From the NCBI GenBank assembly GCA_003550325.1, contig QKWP01000007.1, positions 376,987 to 440,986 on the forward strand: a DNA stretch of 64,000 bases, written 5' to 3'. Positions 46,063 to 57,184 of this stretch are shown here, in pieces. The translations under genes were made by a program, and so were the position numbers. The DNA comes from Gigaspora rosea. Lineage: Eukaryota > Glomeromycota > Glomeromycetes > Diversisporales > Gigasporaceae. The stretch's first letter is position 1; each line of letters begins with the position of its first letter. Under the pieces are notes generated by a model. It saw nothing but the letters and a program-made list of their open reading frames with translations, had not been told where the DNA came from and did no database searches.

Positions 46063-47575
46063 CAAAGTAGTTATATTTATCTTTTTGAACAATTTTTTAT
46101 TGTGAAAAGCTGATTTAATTAAAAAATTGCAACTTATCTATATAGAAACTATCTATTTTTATATATAAATATGATTGTAAAAATGTAATTTTATTATTTA
46201 AATTAGGCAACAAATTTTAAAACAATAATAATTATAAATATAATTGAGACTATATAGAGGTATTTTTAATATAAAACTAGTAGGTAATTATTTAGGAGGG
46301 CAACTGTATTTGTATTAATTTAGTAAACAGTTAACCTCTTATCTTCACCATTTTAGTTGATGAGATAGTCTCTTTTAGTTAAATAATAACTATAAATATA
46401 ATATTAATTTGTAAATCGAAGACTTTACTATATTTATCTATTTCAATAATTTTTTACATGTATATATGTGCAAGTAAAAATTTTTTTTATATGCACACAT
46501 GTGCAAGCAATGAATTGTTTGTGCATCTCAAACCTGTATATTGTTTGCATTTGTGCGAGTAATTTTGGATCTGAATTTAAAATATTGATTGCAGTATACA
46601 GCAATATCTTATGAACTATCGACCAGAATCATATAATTTTGGTACCATTCGACTCATTTCATTGAGACGAATCAAATGGCACCAAAATCACACGATTCTG
46701 ATCAATACTTCTCAGGATATCATAGGTTAACCAAAATAAGCTGCGCAAAGCAAATTTTAAAATTAACATAAAATAATAAATAACTCTCAGTAGAACAGTC
46801 CATTTTCGATAATTTTACCACCAAAATGTTCACCTTGGAGAGGTGATTCTGACAAGCCCAAACTCACTAAAATCCAATCACAGGAACATGAGATTGTTAA
46901 GGTTGTATTATTGTTTTGATAAAAATAGATAAGTTTAACTAATCAAATTTTTATTAAAAACAAATCAGAAACCTTAGCAATCCCATTATCCTGTAATTAG
47001 ATTTTAGCGAGTTTGGGCTTGTTGAAATCACCTTTTCAAGGTGGACATTTTGATAGTAAAATTATCAAAAACAGACTTGTTTACCAAGAGTTATTTATTA
47101 TTTTATATTAATTTTAAAATTTGGTTAGTGCAGCTTATTTTGGTTAAATTATGATATATTGAGAAGTATTAGTCAAAATCCCATGATTTTGGTACATTCG
47201 ATTCATCTCAATGAGACAAGTTAAATGGTATCAAAATCGTCTGATTATGATCAATAGTTCTCAATAGATCATGAAAAATAGTATGTGCGCCATAATTGGT
47301 ACCTGTGTTATAATTTATCTTTTTAATTTGTATTTTTTAAATGATGATATCTTATAACCTGGTAATTGGAATTGAATGATTTTGGTACTATTCAATTTAT
47401 CTCTTCAAGATGAATCGATTGGTACTAAAATCATTCAATTCTGATCAATATGTTATGTATTATTATCTAAAATACTTAGCTGTGTTATAATATCTATATT
47501 CACCTTATTAATTTTAATAGTTTGTCAATTTTTTTTATTTAGAACTTTAGTAATAACCTTATTTATACTAATAAA

Positions 47576-47739
47576 ACCCCAAAATATATATAGATAGGTC
47601 AGATTAATTATAAAATAGAAATATCTGCAGAAAAAACTTTAAAAATAAGCAAAGAAGTTACCTTAAATAAAAAAGATTTACATAAAAACACCAAAAATAA
47701 GCAAACTAATATCTAACCTATCTATATATATTTTGGGGT
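47576..47739. mobile_element. 164-bp inverted-repeat MITE
   Basis: The ACCCCAAAATATATATAGAT end is matched by a perfect inverse over about 24 bp. The interior is A-rich. No clear target duplication was found. Confidence 0.75.
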
Positions 47740-47896
47740 CCTATATTACTGGTAGTTGAATATTTACAGTTGTCACTTCCTATAGTTACCAAGTTGGTTA
47801 CGCCCTATTTTGGTGATTGTTTAGAGGTATGACTATAAATAAAATATCTTGTCATAATCATATGCCCATATGCCAATGAGTGTTTAATATAATATA

Positions 47897-48299
47897 TGGG
47901 CTTGGTGCTACAAAAAGGGGTAAATTGACAATTTTTCAAAAATAATTTTTTTTATACAAATCAAGATTTGGAACATTTTTTACTTAAAACACAAAAGCAG
48001 TTATATTAATAAAATTTTGTAGTATAGCTCTTTAAAGTTGGTATTTCTTATAATTTATACATATTGGCTAATCCAAAGAATTGCTAATATCTCTTGATCT
48101 ACTGGTCCGTTTTGGATGATTTAGCTATCAAAATGTTCACCTCATTAAGACAAACATTTTGATAGCTAAAACATTCAAAATGGACCAGTAGATCAAGAGA
48201 TATAAGCAATTCTTTGGACTAGTCCATATGAACATAAAAATTGATTTTCTGAAGATCTTTTGTTTTGTCGATTTACCCCTTATTGCAGCACCAAGCCCA
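47897..48299. mobile_element. TA-flanked palindrome, TGGGCTTGGTGC ends, copy 2
   Basis: It has the same ends and central palindrome as 37650-38063, and TA at 47895-47896 and 48300-48301. The non-palindromic segments are in reverse order, so the two copies lie in opposite orientation. The core module is at 48085-48152. Confidence 0.85.
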
Positions 48300-48464
48300 T
48301 ATAGTTGTAACATATTGAAATACTATTAAAAAATTTAAAATATTTAACAGTGAATAACTTTTGATCTAGTGGCACAACTGAATTTATCTCAATAAAACAA
48401 TTTTAATAAGTTTACAATCATTCATGTCTAATTACAGAACCCAAAATCACTAAGGATTTTTTTC

Positions 48465-48800
48465 TTCATCAGGAGAGCTTTTTTAGTACAGCTCTGTGCA
48501 AATTTCTAAAAAAACAATTATTAAAAATTAATGCAAATCTGCAACCCTGCTAGCGATCGTTAAAGACATTTTTTTTAAATTTCTGTGCAAATTTAATTTT
48601 CTGCACAAATTTTCAACAATTAACAATTCAATAATCTGCGCACATCAGGATAGTACAGATCTATGCAAATTTTTTAAAAAAACAATTATTAAAAATTAAT
48701 GCAGATCTGCAACCCTGCCAGCGATCGTTAAAGAAATTTTTTTTTATTTTCTGCCAGATTTAATTTTCTGCACAAATTTTTAATCAATAATCTGCAGATT
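48465..48800 (+). repeat. tandem duplication of about 180 bp
   Basis: Two copies share CAGGAxAGxxxx, TTATTAAAAATTAATGCA, TCTGCAACCCTGC, AGCGATCGTTAAAGA and TTTAATTTTCTGCACAAATT in the same order. Confidence 0.85.
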
Positions 48801-48847
48801 GTAAAAAGCAAATAATAATGCTAATTTTTCATAGAAAAAATCTAAAC

Positions 48848-49086
48848 AGTGCACCGGTGCACTTAGTGCATCCCTATAAATTTAGTATTAAGGTTAGTGT
48901 TAGTGTTAGGTTTAGGGTTAGGGTTAGGGTTAGGGTTAAAGTTAGGATTAGGGTTGGGTTTAAGATAAAATTGCGAGACTAGCATTTTTGCTTAGTAATA
49001 CAACAGGGTTACCCTAGTAAAATTGTGAGATAGCTTAGTAACATAACAGGGGTTACCCAAGGGGTGCACTGAGTGCACGGTGCACT
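48848..49086. mobile_element. inverted-repeat element with telomere-like array
   Basis: The ends AGTGCACCGGTGCACTTAG and, in reverse complement, AGTGCACCGTGCACTCAG enclose 239 bp. From 48892 to 48962 it carries (TTAGGG)n with variants (GTTAGTGTTAG, TTAGGATTAGGG). The rest includes a GGGTTACCC motif that occurs twice. Whether the telomere-like repeats were captured or arose inside the element cannot be told. Confidence 0.65.
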
Positions 49087-49217
49087 ATATAACAGATTCC
49101 TTTTTCATATATTAAAAGAATATATTCGAATATTTATATATTTCAATAATATAATTTATTACAAATATATATATATTGATCAATTAAAAATAATAAAAAA
49201 TAATATATTTTTATTAA

Positions 49218-49232
49218 AAAAATAATAATAAT

Positions 49233-49273
<41 letters not shown>

Positions 49274-50278
49274 TATGCAATGTCGCATGCAAGCAGATTT
49301 TTATTAGGTTTTTAGATAATACATTCTTGGTTAATGAGAGTACATATAGCCACACGTGCAACTTTTGGTTGCCTATTTTAAGTAGTCCGCCCAAAGGTTC
49401 TACACTATATGCCGTATCTGTAACCTAACTAGAAGATTACCCATTTAAACTTTCTGGTGTCACCTGTCCTGTATCACCTACCACAATTACACCTACACAT
49501 AACCATGTGCTGCTTCAATTGAAAACCACCCAGATCGACATTTGCTATACTACTTGGACCCTAATTCTATAGGTAATCTAGTAGCATTCCAACTGCCGGA
49601 TTACCCTAGGGAGGGTGTAGTACATACCCCCTAATCTTTCTATATCCCACACATTTCTAAATTAGGTATTGAATACCTTCGCAATGGCCAAGGCCACCAC
49701 TAGTAGTCAGGGCTAACCATTAAACCTCACAGTATCCTTGCCCTTGCAAGGTTCATTCTGATCCCGATACCTACATCAACCAGTCCTATAACCAATCTCT
49801 CCCAAACTACCAAACCAGTTAGCCCGGATGGGTCATTGTACCTCAGCTTTAGGTGCCTTTTTGGTTAACTTCTCTTGGTTCCTAATTCCATAGCATAGGA
49901 CCTTTTCCTCCAGTACGTCTCCGGCGGCCAGGTTAGTGCCCACTTGCCCCGGAGTGTTCGTCCAGTTCTTCAGTCTCAAATTTCGGTATCCGCAGTATTG
50001 TCAAAGATCTTCACTACCTCCTTACTCTGGTCTTGCCAAACAGGTTTCAATTATTCCAGTTCCTTGGATTTGTCTGTATCACGAAACACAACTTCGCCCG
50101 AAAGCTTCTATTCAAGATAGTAACCAAGGACTACAGGTAATGTACCCAACCGATCTTCGAATAAATGTTACTAGTACACAGGCCTATTTTTCTAAATCGT
50201 CTCCAGTGGGATTTGAACTCTAGACCTGTCGCTTAGGGGGTGACAACCTAACAACTTTCCTAAGTCGCCACACCCTTT
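49218..50278 (-). mobile_element. 1-kb retroposon, second copy
   Basis: It is homologous to 3001-4024 over about 890 bp, including the box A/box B head (GTGTGGCGACTTAGG, GAGTTCAAATCCCACTGG), here on the minus strand. A 19-bp duplication, AATAATATATTTTTATTAA, flanks it perfectly (49199-49217 and 50279-50297). The 3' end differs from the first copy after the CTCTCATT block. Instead of the GATTAAATAAACTC tail with poly(A), it has a different sequence of about 60 bp ending in (AT)n and (ATT)n. Open frames in it, for example 49936-50223, are not genes. Confidence 0.85.
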
Positions 50279-50297
50279 AATAATATATTTTTATTAA

Positions 50298-50655
50298 TAA
50301 AAAAAAAAACTACAAAACATATTACAAGAACATCATAAAAATGCCTTCACAAACACCATAAAGACACCACATAAACACCACATGACTCCATAAAGACAAC
50401 ACTGCACAAATGCCATAAAAAAACCACTATACCAACCATGAATGTTAGACAGTATGCCTCTCAATTTCAGCAAATTCGACACTAACAACAAGCATATCCA
50501 GTAATGTAAGATGCAATAGCCGCCTACCTTGAGCCTGAAAAGAATTAGTATAACACGAACAAGATACTGAAAGTAAAAAAAAAAAAAAATTGAATACATA
50601 ACTGTACCAACAACACCAACGGCAAAAAAAACTTCAGGCAACACACCCCCACAGC
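50298..50655. other. intergenic stretch with CACCATAAA repeats
   Basis: Positions 50340-50420 contain short repeated CACCA(C/T)ATAAA units. An open minus-strand frame of 119 codons (50333-50692) covers this and part of the adjacent minisatellite. It is Val/Phe/Leu-rich without a recognised domain, so I do not call it a gene. Confidence 0.5.
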
Positions 50656-50659
50656 GACG

Positions 50660-50795
50660 AAATAGCCTCAACACTAGCGACACCAATGACACCAGTGACG
50701 AAAGAACACCAGTGACGAAAGGACACTAGCGATGAAAAAACACCAGTGACAAAAGAACATCAACGATGAAAGAGCACCAGTGACAAAAAAATTAC
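50660..50795 (+). repeat. 17-bp minisatellite
   Basis: About seven units of ACACCAGTGACGAAAGA with substitutions (ACACTAGCGATGAAAAA and similar). Confidence 0.9.
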
Positions 50796-51197
50796 AGATG
50801 CCGTACAAGTAAAGAAAGAACGCGAAATGTATGACACCACACTGCCAATTTTATATTTCCGGTCAAAGTATAATCTACAAGAGAAAAGGTTAGTCAACAA
50901 GAGATGATTAAAAAATGAAAGCAAGAAAGAAACAAGTCACTTCTTTTTGCTACTCTTTGAAAACTCCAATCTCGGCACTATTTCACGAAACGAAACATTA
51001 CTTCCCCAATACCAAATTTAAGATTCCCAAGCCCAGCACCATCACATGTTCCTGATTAAAGTAACAAAGGAAGGAAAAAACTAAAAAAAGATTGAAATAT
51101 AAGATAGTAGAAAAAAATAATAATACAATAAAAAAAAGTTTTATACTTATCTTGATTATTTTGTATAACTGGTGATGTAAATCGTCTTAAAAATAAA
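50796..51197. other. intergenic stretch
   Basis: The composition is mixed. No gene or complete element was recognised. Confidence 0.5.
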
Positions 51198-51201
51198 TTA
51201 A

Positions 51202-51722
51202 TTCGTGATTCTTTTGTAAACAATAGTACTATCATAGTAAAAGTTGGGGGGAATCTAATATAAGTTTTATAATAGAGCTGAATCCAGCTTCACCCACAAG
51301 GTAGGTCATCTTTTTTTCAAGATAGCCTTTCTTGGAGCTCTAATAAAAGTTATAGAGCTGATTTTTGTGGTTCTAATAGTAGTAAAATCAGTAAAATTGA
51401 TCTGGTGGTTGTTGAGATACCTTAGCTTTTCTTCTTACAATCATATAAGGTTTCTTTAAAATTTTTTAAAGAAATTTTATATGATTATAAAGAGAAAGGC
51501 TAGGGTATCTCAACAACCACCAGGCCAATTTTACCGATCTTACTACTATTAGAACCACAAACATCAGCTCTATAACTTTTATTAGAGCTCCAAGCAAGGT
51601 TATCTTGAAAAAAAGATGACCTACCTTGTGGGTGAAGCTGGATTCAGCTCTATTATAAAACTTATATTAGATTCCCCCAACTTTTACTATGACAGTACTA
51701 TTGTTTACAAAAGAATCATGAA
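51202..51722. mobile_element. TTAA-flanked perfect foldback
   Basis: It is an almost perfect palindrome of 521 bp. The ends are TTCGTGATTC and TTCATGATTC (reverse complement), with TTAA on both sides (51198-51201 and 51723-51726). Each arm contains AAAGTTATAGAGCTGATTTT and a diverged core module (51505-51570 and its inverse). The centre is near 51470. The low divergence between the arms suggests a young element or ongoing arm conversion. Confidence 0.75.
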
Positions 51723-51726
51723 TTAA

Positions 51727-52085
51727 ATAAAATATAATAAATACGTAAAAATGGTAAAATAAATATAATTAAAATAAAAATTTATTAAATTATATCTATA
51801 ACTATATACTAAAAAAATTTGAGTGTAACGTTTTTGTGTAATGATAACGTTTAGAGTAATCTATTCATACTGTGTAATGATAACATTTAGATTACCTATT
51901 TATACTATGTAATGATAACGTTTAGACTAACAATATAAATAATTGTATTAAAGTATAGTATTTATTTATACTGCAATATGATTGGGCAATATAATTTGTG
52001 TAACACTTATATGCATATAGGTTACACAAAAGCTTATTGTATAGTTTTCGCAAAAATAATTTTTAGTTACACACTGCTAATGCTG
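51727..52085. other. AT-rich stretch with GATAACGTTTAGA repeats
   Basis: Three spaced copies of TGTAATGATAACGTTTAGA lie at 51835-51930. No gene is seen. Confidence 0.5.
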
Positions 52086-52109
52086 TGTATTGTTACACTA
52101 ACCCTATTT

Positions 52110-52262
52110 GGGTAACTTTTAGGTTTGAACCCAAGTCAGGTTATTTGAACCAAAACTGGGTTCATTTGAACCAAATTAGGTTCATTTGAATCAAAATCGG
52201 GTTTATTTGAGCCAAATTATGTTTATTTGAATCAAAATAAGGTTTATTTGCTTTATTTGAAC
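52110..52262 (+). repeat. minisatellite GGTTYATTTGAACCAAAAT
   Basis: About eight units of roughly 20 bp, interrupted by the LTR-like insertion at 52263 and resuming at 52858-52890. Confidence 0.85.
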
Positions 52263-52853
52263 TGTTACAGTACCAGAAGCCTTCTTTAATTCTGATAGAG
52301 TAACAATCACACGGCTCCTGAGATCCCTTACTTTGGGCGTGAAGCGGTGTGCAAGAGGGAAGTATAGTTTCTTTTATGTCTGTAAGAAACTACACACTTC
52401 TCTGAGGCAGTTCGGTATAAAACAACAAGAGATAATACACAGTTTATTAATTTAACAAGAGGGCTATTCCAAGGTGTCTGTTCCTTAGAAATCCCAAGAG
52501 TTTATTAATAATAAGAGAGGAGGATAAATAATATAAAGGTAAAGATAAAATACAATGTCTGGATCTGTCTAAAACTAAGGGAAATAAGGTGGGTTTATAT
52601 ATCTATTGAGCTAAGCGTCGCTAAGCGTCGTTAAGCGTCGCTAAGCGTCATTAAGCGTCACTAAGCGTCGTTAAGCATCGCTAAGCGTCATCAAGCGTCA
52701 CTAAGCGTCGTTAAGCGTCGCTAAGCGTCATTGAGTGTCATTGCACATCAATTTCGCATATCACTATTACTAAATACAGTTATTACAAAATTTTCTTATT
52801 AAGTTCTAATTTTCAAACTAATTTTTACCAAAATTAAAACCTATTCTATATCA
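52263..52853 (+). mobile_element. probable solo LTR
   Basis: The block starts TGTTACAG and ends CTATATCA, a TG...CA pair, and splits a minisatellite unit. The split unit shows GAAC duplicated on both sides (52259-52262 and 52854-52857). Inside are CGGTATAAAAC near 52412 and a 10-bp minisatellite. No retrotransposon coding sequence is attached. A 4-bp duplication is slightly short for most LTR elements, so the class is probable rather than certain. Confidence 0.65.
52612..52742 (+). repeat. 10-bp minisatellite TAAGCGTCGC
   Basis: About 13 units of (C/T)TAAGCGTC(G/A), alternating mainly between G and A at the last base. It lies inside the LTR-like block. Confidence 0.95.
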
Positions 52854-52859
52854 GAACCA

Positions 52860-54595
52860 AAAGCAGGTTTATTTGAACCAAACCTGGGTTTACTATTTTC
52901 TAAAAAAGCTATTGTCATTATTTTTTTAAAAATTTTTAAAGAAATTATTAGCAGTTGCTACATATAAAAGTTTAAAGTTTACTAAGTAAATCTCAAAAAT
53001 GCTATTAAGTAAAGTTGTTCAGAACAATGAAATATATTTATAATAAAAATTTAAAAATATTTAAACAACCTTTAATTATTATTTTTTTAATTTTTTAAAA
53101 AATTTAACAATTTAAAAATAAGCTATTCTAATGTTTTTGTGTAACTTTTTGGCCAAAAAGAACATTATTTCAAACATATACAATATTTGAACTAGGCATT
53201 ATTAGATAGCAACCTGTCACTATCAGTGTCTGAAATTGGGTTGCGGAGTCTGTGGACCGCAACAAATTTTAAATTTCCGCAACTAAAATCTGAAGTGCAT
53301 ATGCAAATTTCGCATATAAATTTGCAAATTTTACTTATAAATTTTGATTAAATGCTTATACGTGCAACTAATTTTTATAATTCGCAACTATTTTTTTATT
53401 TAGTTGCAGCCTGCAACTAATTTAAAAATTAAATTACTACTGGGCAACTTTTGAAATTTTTTATTTTTTTTAAAAAAAAACAATGCAAATATACCAAAAG
53501 TTTTATTTAAAAAAAAGCAAATCACTATTGGGCTACTATTGGGCCAACTCCTAAAATTTTTTTTAAATTGGTATTACAACATTATGAAATTATAAACCCA
53601 ACAAATTCTATTAAAAAAAAATTAATACATGTTCCAATAAAATCGTCAACGTTTTAAAGACTCAAAGAATGTTTATATTTGCATAGTACTTATATTATAT
53701 CAGCTGATTTGATTTTTTGGGCCTTTTTTCGATAAACTATTACACGAAAATTTGCTCCTAAGTAACGTTGAAAAACTAACAAATGAAGCACTTATTACAA
53801 CTAATAAAAGAGCTTCTTTGACATATAAACAAGTTAAAAAAAAACAATAAAACTCAATAAAAGAGCTATGCTAAGCTATAGAAAGACGTGCTTTTACCGT
53901 TTGATAAAATATTCAGGTGTTTTAGGAAGAGAACAATAGGTTTATGATGGGTTGGCAACTTCAAGGATAAACTCAGAAGCAGATTTTTAAAAAACTGACC
54001 TTTTTAACACATATTTGGTTTATAATTAAATATATAAGCACTATAAATTTCTAGGTATTTAATTATAAACACAAGATTAGTTAAAAAGGCAGTTCTTATG
54101 AAAATTCGTACTGTAATAAATTTTAAGTACGAAATTTCTTTGATAATCCTCAATCATGTTGGTTGATTTTGGGGTTGAAACAAATCGACCAATATGTTAC
54201 ATTTACCAATATATACATTTATCTAGTACTTTCATATATGTTCGCCTGGTACTTTCATACATGTTCATCTAGTGCTTCCATATGAGCCCTCAAAAGTAGA
54301 AACCAGACTATTTTGCAGATTACAGGTTTTGAGAAAATTGGCAAAAACTATTTTGTTACACAAATTAAACCAATTTAAAATAGTATATTCATGATTAACA
54401 AACCTGTTTAAACAGGATTATTAGATCTGTAGACTTGAAGATTGCTTTTAAAATCTTAGTAAATCTATTTTTAGATTATAGTATCAAAAGCTTTTAAATG
54501 TTGTATTACAAAAATTTATTAGTAATCAGACTTTCATTATTAAGTAAAAAAGTTTGGGCTTTAAATTTTATACCTAGTCAATCAAACAGGTTAAT
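52860..54595. other. AT-rich intergenic stretch
   Basis: No gene was recognised. A block at 53225-53290 (GGGTTGCGGAGTC, CCGCAAC) and repeated TGCAACTA words at 53360-53460 have no clear partner ends. Positions 54498-54797 are open for 99 codons but end in low complexity. Confidence 0.45.
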
Positions 54596-54599
54596 TTTC

Positions 54600-55690
54600 A
54601 AAAAATTGTCAAATTGTCTGGTTTTTAGTTTTGAGAGCCTATATATACTCGCTGGGTATTTCTATACATGTTTGTCCAGTACTTCCAGGATACGTTTGCT
54701 TGGTGCTTTTATTAAATATTCAACCAGTGCTTTAGCAAAACCTAAAAAAGTTAGTAAACATAACAATAACAAAAAAAAACAAGAACAAAAAACTTAATCT
54801 TATCTACTTGAAACATCACAAACATGTTTTTTGGTATTAATTTATACTTGGCAAAGCCTTAAAACATTTAAAAAAGAAAAACAAAATTAGTACCAAAATT
54901 AAAAAACAGAAAAAAGTAAAATATAAAGAAGAAAATTTAATATCTTATCGGAAGTACTGCACAAACACCTGCTCAGTATTGATTCATATCTGGCAAAGTC
55001 TAAAAACTCTAAGAAAGAAGTTAGTAGCAAAACTAACAAGAAAAAAATGAAAAACAGAAAAACAGAAAAAAAAATTTTATCCAAAACACTATATGCACTT
55101 TATTTGGTGTGGATTTGTGTTTAGCAAAGTCTAAAAACCTCAAGAAAGAAACTAAGACTAACAAAACAGGAAAAAGAAAAACAATAAAATTAATATCTTA
55201 CATTCATGTTCAAAAACCTCAAAAAAAACTGATATAAGAAAACTGATATCCTCTAAGAAAAAAAGCTAATACTCTTCAAAAAAGAAAACTGATATCCTCT
55301 AAAAAAGAACTCAAAATTAGTAACCAGACAAACAAGAAAAAAAACCAGAAAAAAAATAAAATCTTACTTTATATCCAAAAACTTCCAATAAAGGTTTTCT
55401 AAGAAAAAAGCCAAAAAGAAAACTAATATTTTCCAAAAAAACCACAAAATTAGTAACCAGACAAACAAGCAAAAAAAAAAAAGAAAAACAAAGAAAAAAA
55501 ATCAATACCTTACCTAAAAAGCTATATACACATTTGCCCAGCACTAAGCAACGTCTGGCAAAGCCTAAAAAGAAAAAAAAATTAGTAAAACAAATCAACT
55601 TACAACTAAAAGTGAAAAAAAGGAAAAAATATATCTAAAAAGCCATTTAAAAACCTTTGCTGGTGCTAATTTATGCCAAAGAAGAATAGA
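54600..55690. repeat. degenerate tandem repeats of about 110-150 bp
   Basis: Repeated blocks share a CATTTG-CCAG-ACT part, then GGCAAAGCCTAAAAA, then AAGAAA...AACTAACAAG and an A-rich stretch with GAAAAACAG. Open frames on either strand are low-complexity artefacts. Confidence 0.65.
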
Positions 55691-56055
55691 ATTAGTACAA
55701 GAAAAAAAAAAGTAAAGTAAAAAGAAAAAAAAAGGTATTTTATCTGAAATGTCACTTTGGTATTTCACTTTCTCAAGCTTATAAATCTAAAAGTAAAAAC
55801 AAAAATAAATGAATTTCTAAATAACAAAAAAACAATTGAAATCTAGATTGGATCAGATTAAGGGAATTAAATTTAATCTGGCTTACTCTATTTATATGAT
55901 TATTAATCTTTAATATGATTGCCCAATCATATAAGGATCGTCATGGCGATAAATTACTATTTATAATTTTCCTTTGAACCAATAATGAGTTTATTTAATA
56001 TTATCAAAAAAAAACAAAATAAAAAACGCCCTATGCATTATGCACAGGTTTACAG
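55691..56055. other. AT-rich stretch
   Basis: No gene or element was recognised. Confidence 0.5.
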
Positions 56056-56059
56056 CTAG

Positions 56060-56900
56060 TCATATTACAGTATTATAAATAAAAAAAATAAATTATAATT
56101 TAATAAATAATTTAAATAAATAAAAAAAAACAAAAAAAAAATTAAAATAACAAAAAAAACATTTAAGAACAAAAAAAAATAAAATAAAATAAAAAAGTAA
56201 AAGAATAAAAAAATGATAAAAATAAAAAAAAATAGAAAAAACAATAAGAAAAAAGAAAAAAAAACAATAAAAAAATAGAAAAAATAAAAAAATAAAAAAA
56301 AATAAAAAAAATAATAATAAAAAATTCGAAAAAAACAATAAAAAAAAATAGACAAAAATAAAAAAAATTCAAAAAAAATAAAATAAAATAAAATAAAAAA
56401 ATAGAAAAAACACAATAAAAAAAATAGAAAAAATAAAAAAATAAAAAATCAAAAAAAAATAAGAAAATAAAATAAAATAAAAAAAATTCAAAAAAATAAT
56501 AAAAAAAAAATCAAAAAAAAAGATAATAAAAAACAAAAAAGAATACAGACGATAAAAAAAAATCTCGAAAAAATCAATAAAAATAAACCTGTTTAACAAA
56601 AAACAAACATATTACCAACTAATTTTATAATTTATTTAAAAATATTAAAGTTCGGAAAAGTAATTAATGCTATATGTAATGTAAAAAATAAAATTAAATT
56701 AAATAAATAAAAACTAGATTTAAATAAAAAAAATAGTAAAAAAAGAAAACCAATTAATACAAAAATAGATAAAATTATTAAAATAAAAAAAAATCGATAA
56801 AATTAATTAAATAAAAAAAAAATCGATAAAATTAAAATCGATAAAATTAAATAAAAAAAAACTGATAAAATTAAAATTAATAAAATATTAAAAAAAAAGT
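56060..56900. repeat. A-rich low-complexity tract
   Basis: AAAATAAAAA and similar units dominate. Minus-strand open frames of up to 116 codons are Phe/Leu/Ile strings caused by composition. After 56690 the units shift to AAAATCGATAAAATTAA. Confidence 0.95.
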
Positions 56901-57184
56901 ACAGAAATACGTACGTAGGAATAAAAGTAATTCTAGTTATTCCTTATTATGGGAATAACTGAAAATTTACTTTTATTTCCACCATCGTGTTATTTCAAAT
57001 TTTAAGTAGAAAAAATCAGAATAAAAAATAATAATAAAAAAAAGATAATAAAAAAACTGTTTTTTTACTTTATTTATTTATTTATTTTCGGTTTGTTTTG
57101 TTTATTGATTTTCTTGTGTTCTTACTAGCAGGTAGGTATTGAAATTATAATTTTGGAGATTATCACAGATTATAATAGGTGGCA
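56901..57184. other. AT-rich stretch
   Basis: A short inverted pair, GGAATAA...TTATTCC, lies near 56926-56960. No gene is seen. Confidence 0.5.

Larger units (their letters stand above)
44681..47513. mobile_element. 2.8-kb foldback with nested palindromes
   Basis: The outer ends, AAGGTGAATATGGATATTAT (left) and AAGGTGAATATAGATATTAT (right, reverse complement), pair across 2.8 kb. Inside are complete palindromic modules at 44727-44855, 46600-46720, 47150-47275 and 47347-47465, each centred on a GTCTCA/TGAGAC-like hairpin. A further inverted pair (46730-46910 and 46960-47110) sits between them, and two unrelated insertions occur at 45123-45463 and 45533-46062. No gene is visible. It may be one element with internal duplications or several nested ones. 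Confidence 0.55.

Noticed and set aside
49936-50223. A 95-codon protein gene
   Set aside because: It lies inside the second retroposon copy. The matching region of the first copy is not open in the corresponding frame.
50333-50692. A 119-residue minus-strand protein
   Set aside because: It is partly made of a 17-bp minisatellite and CACCATAAA repeats, with no recognisable domain.
56060-56600. Membrane proteins on the minus strand
   Set aside because: The long Phe/Leu/Ile frames follow directly from an A-rich tract and have no domain or start context.
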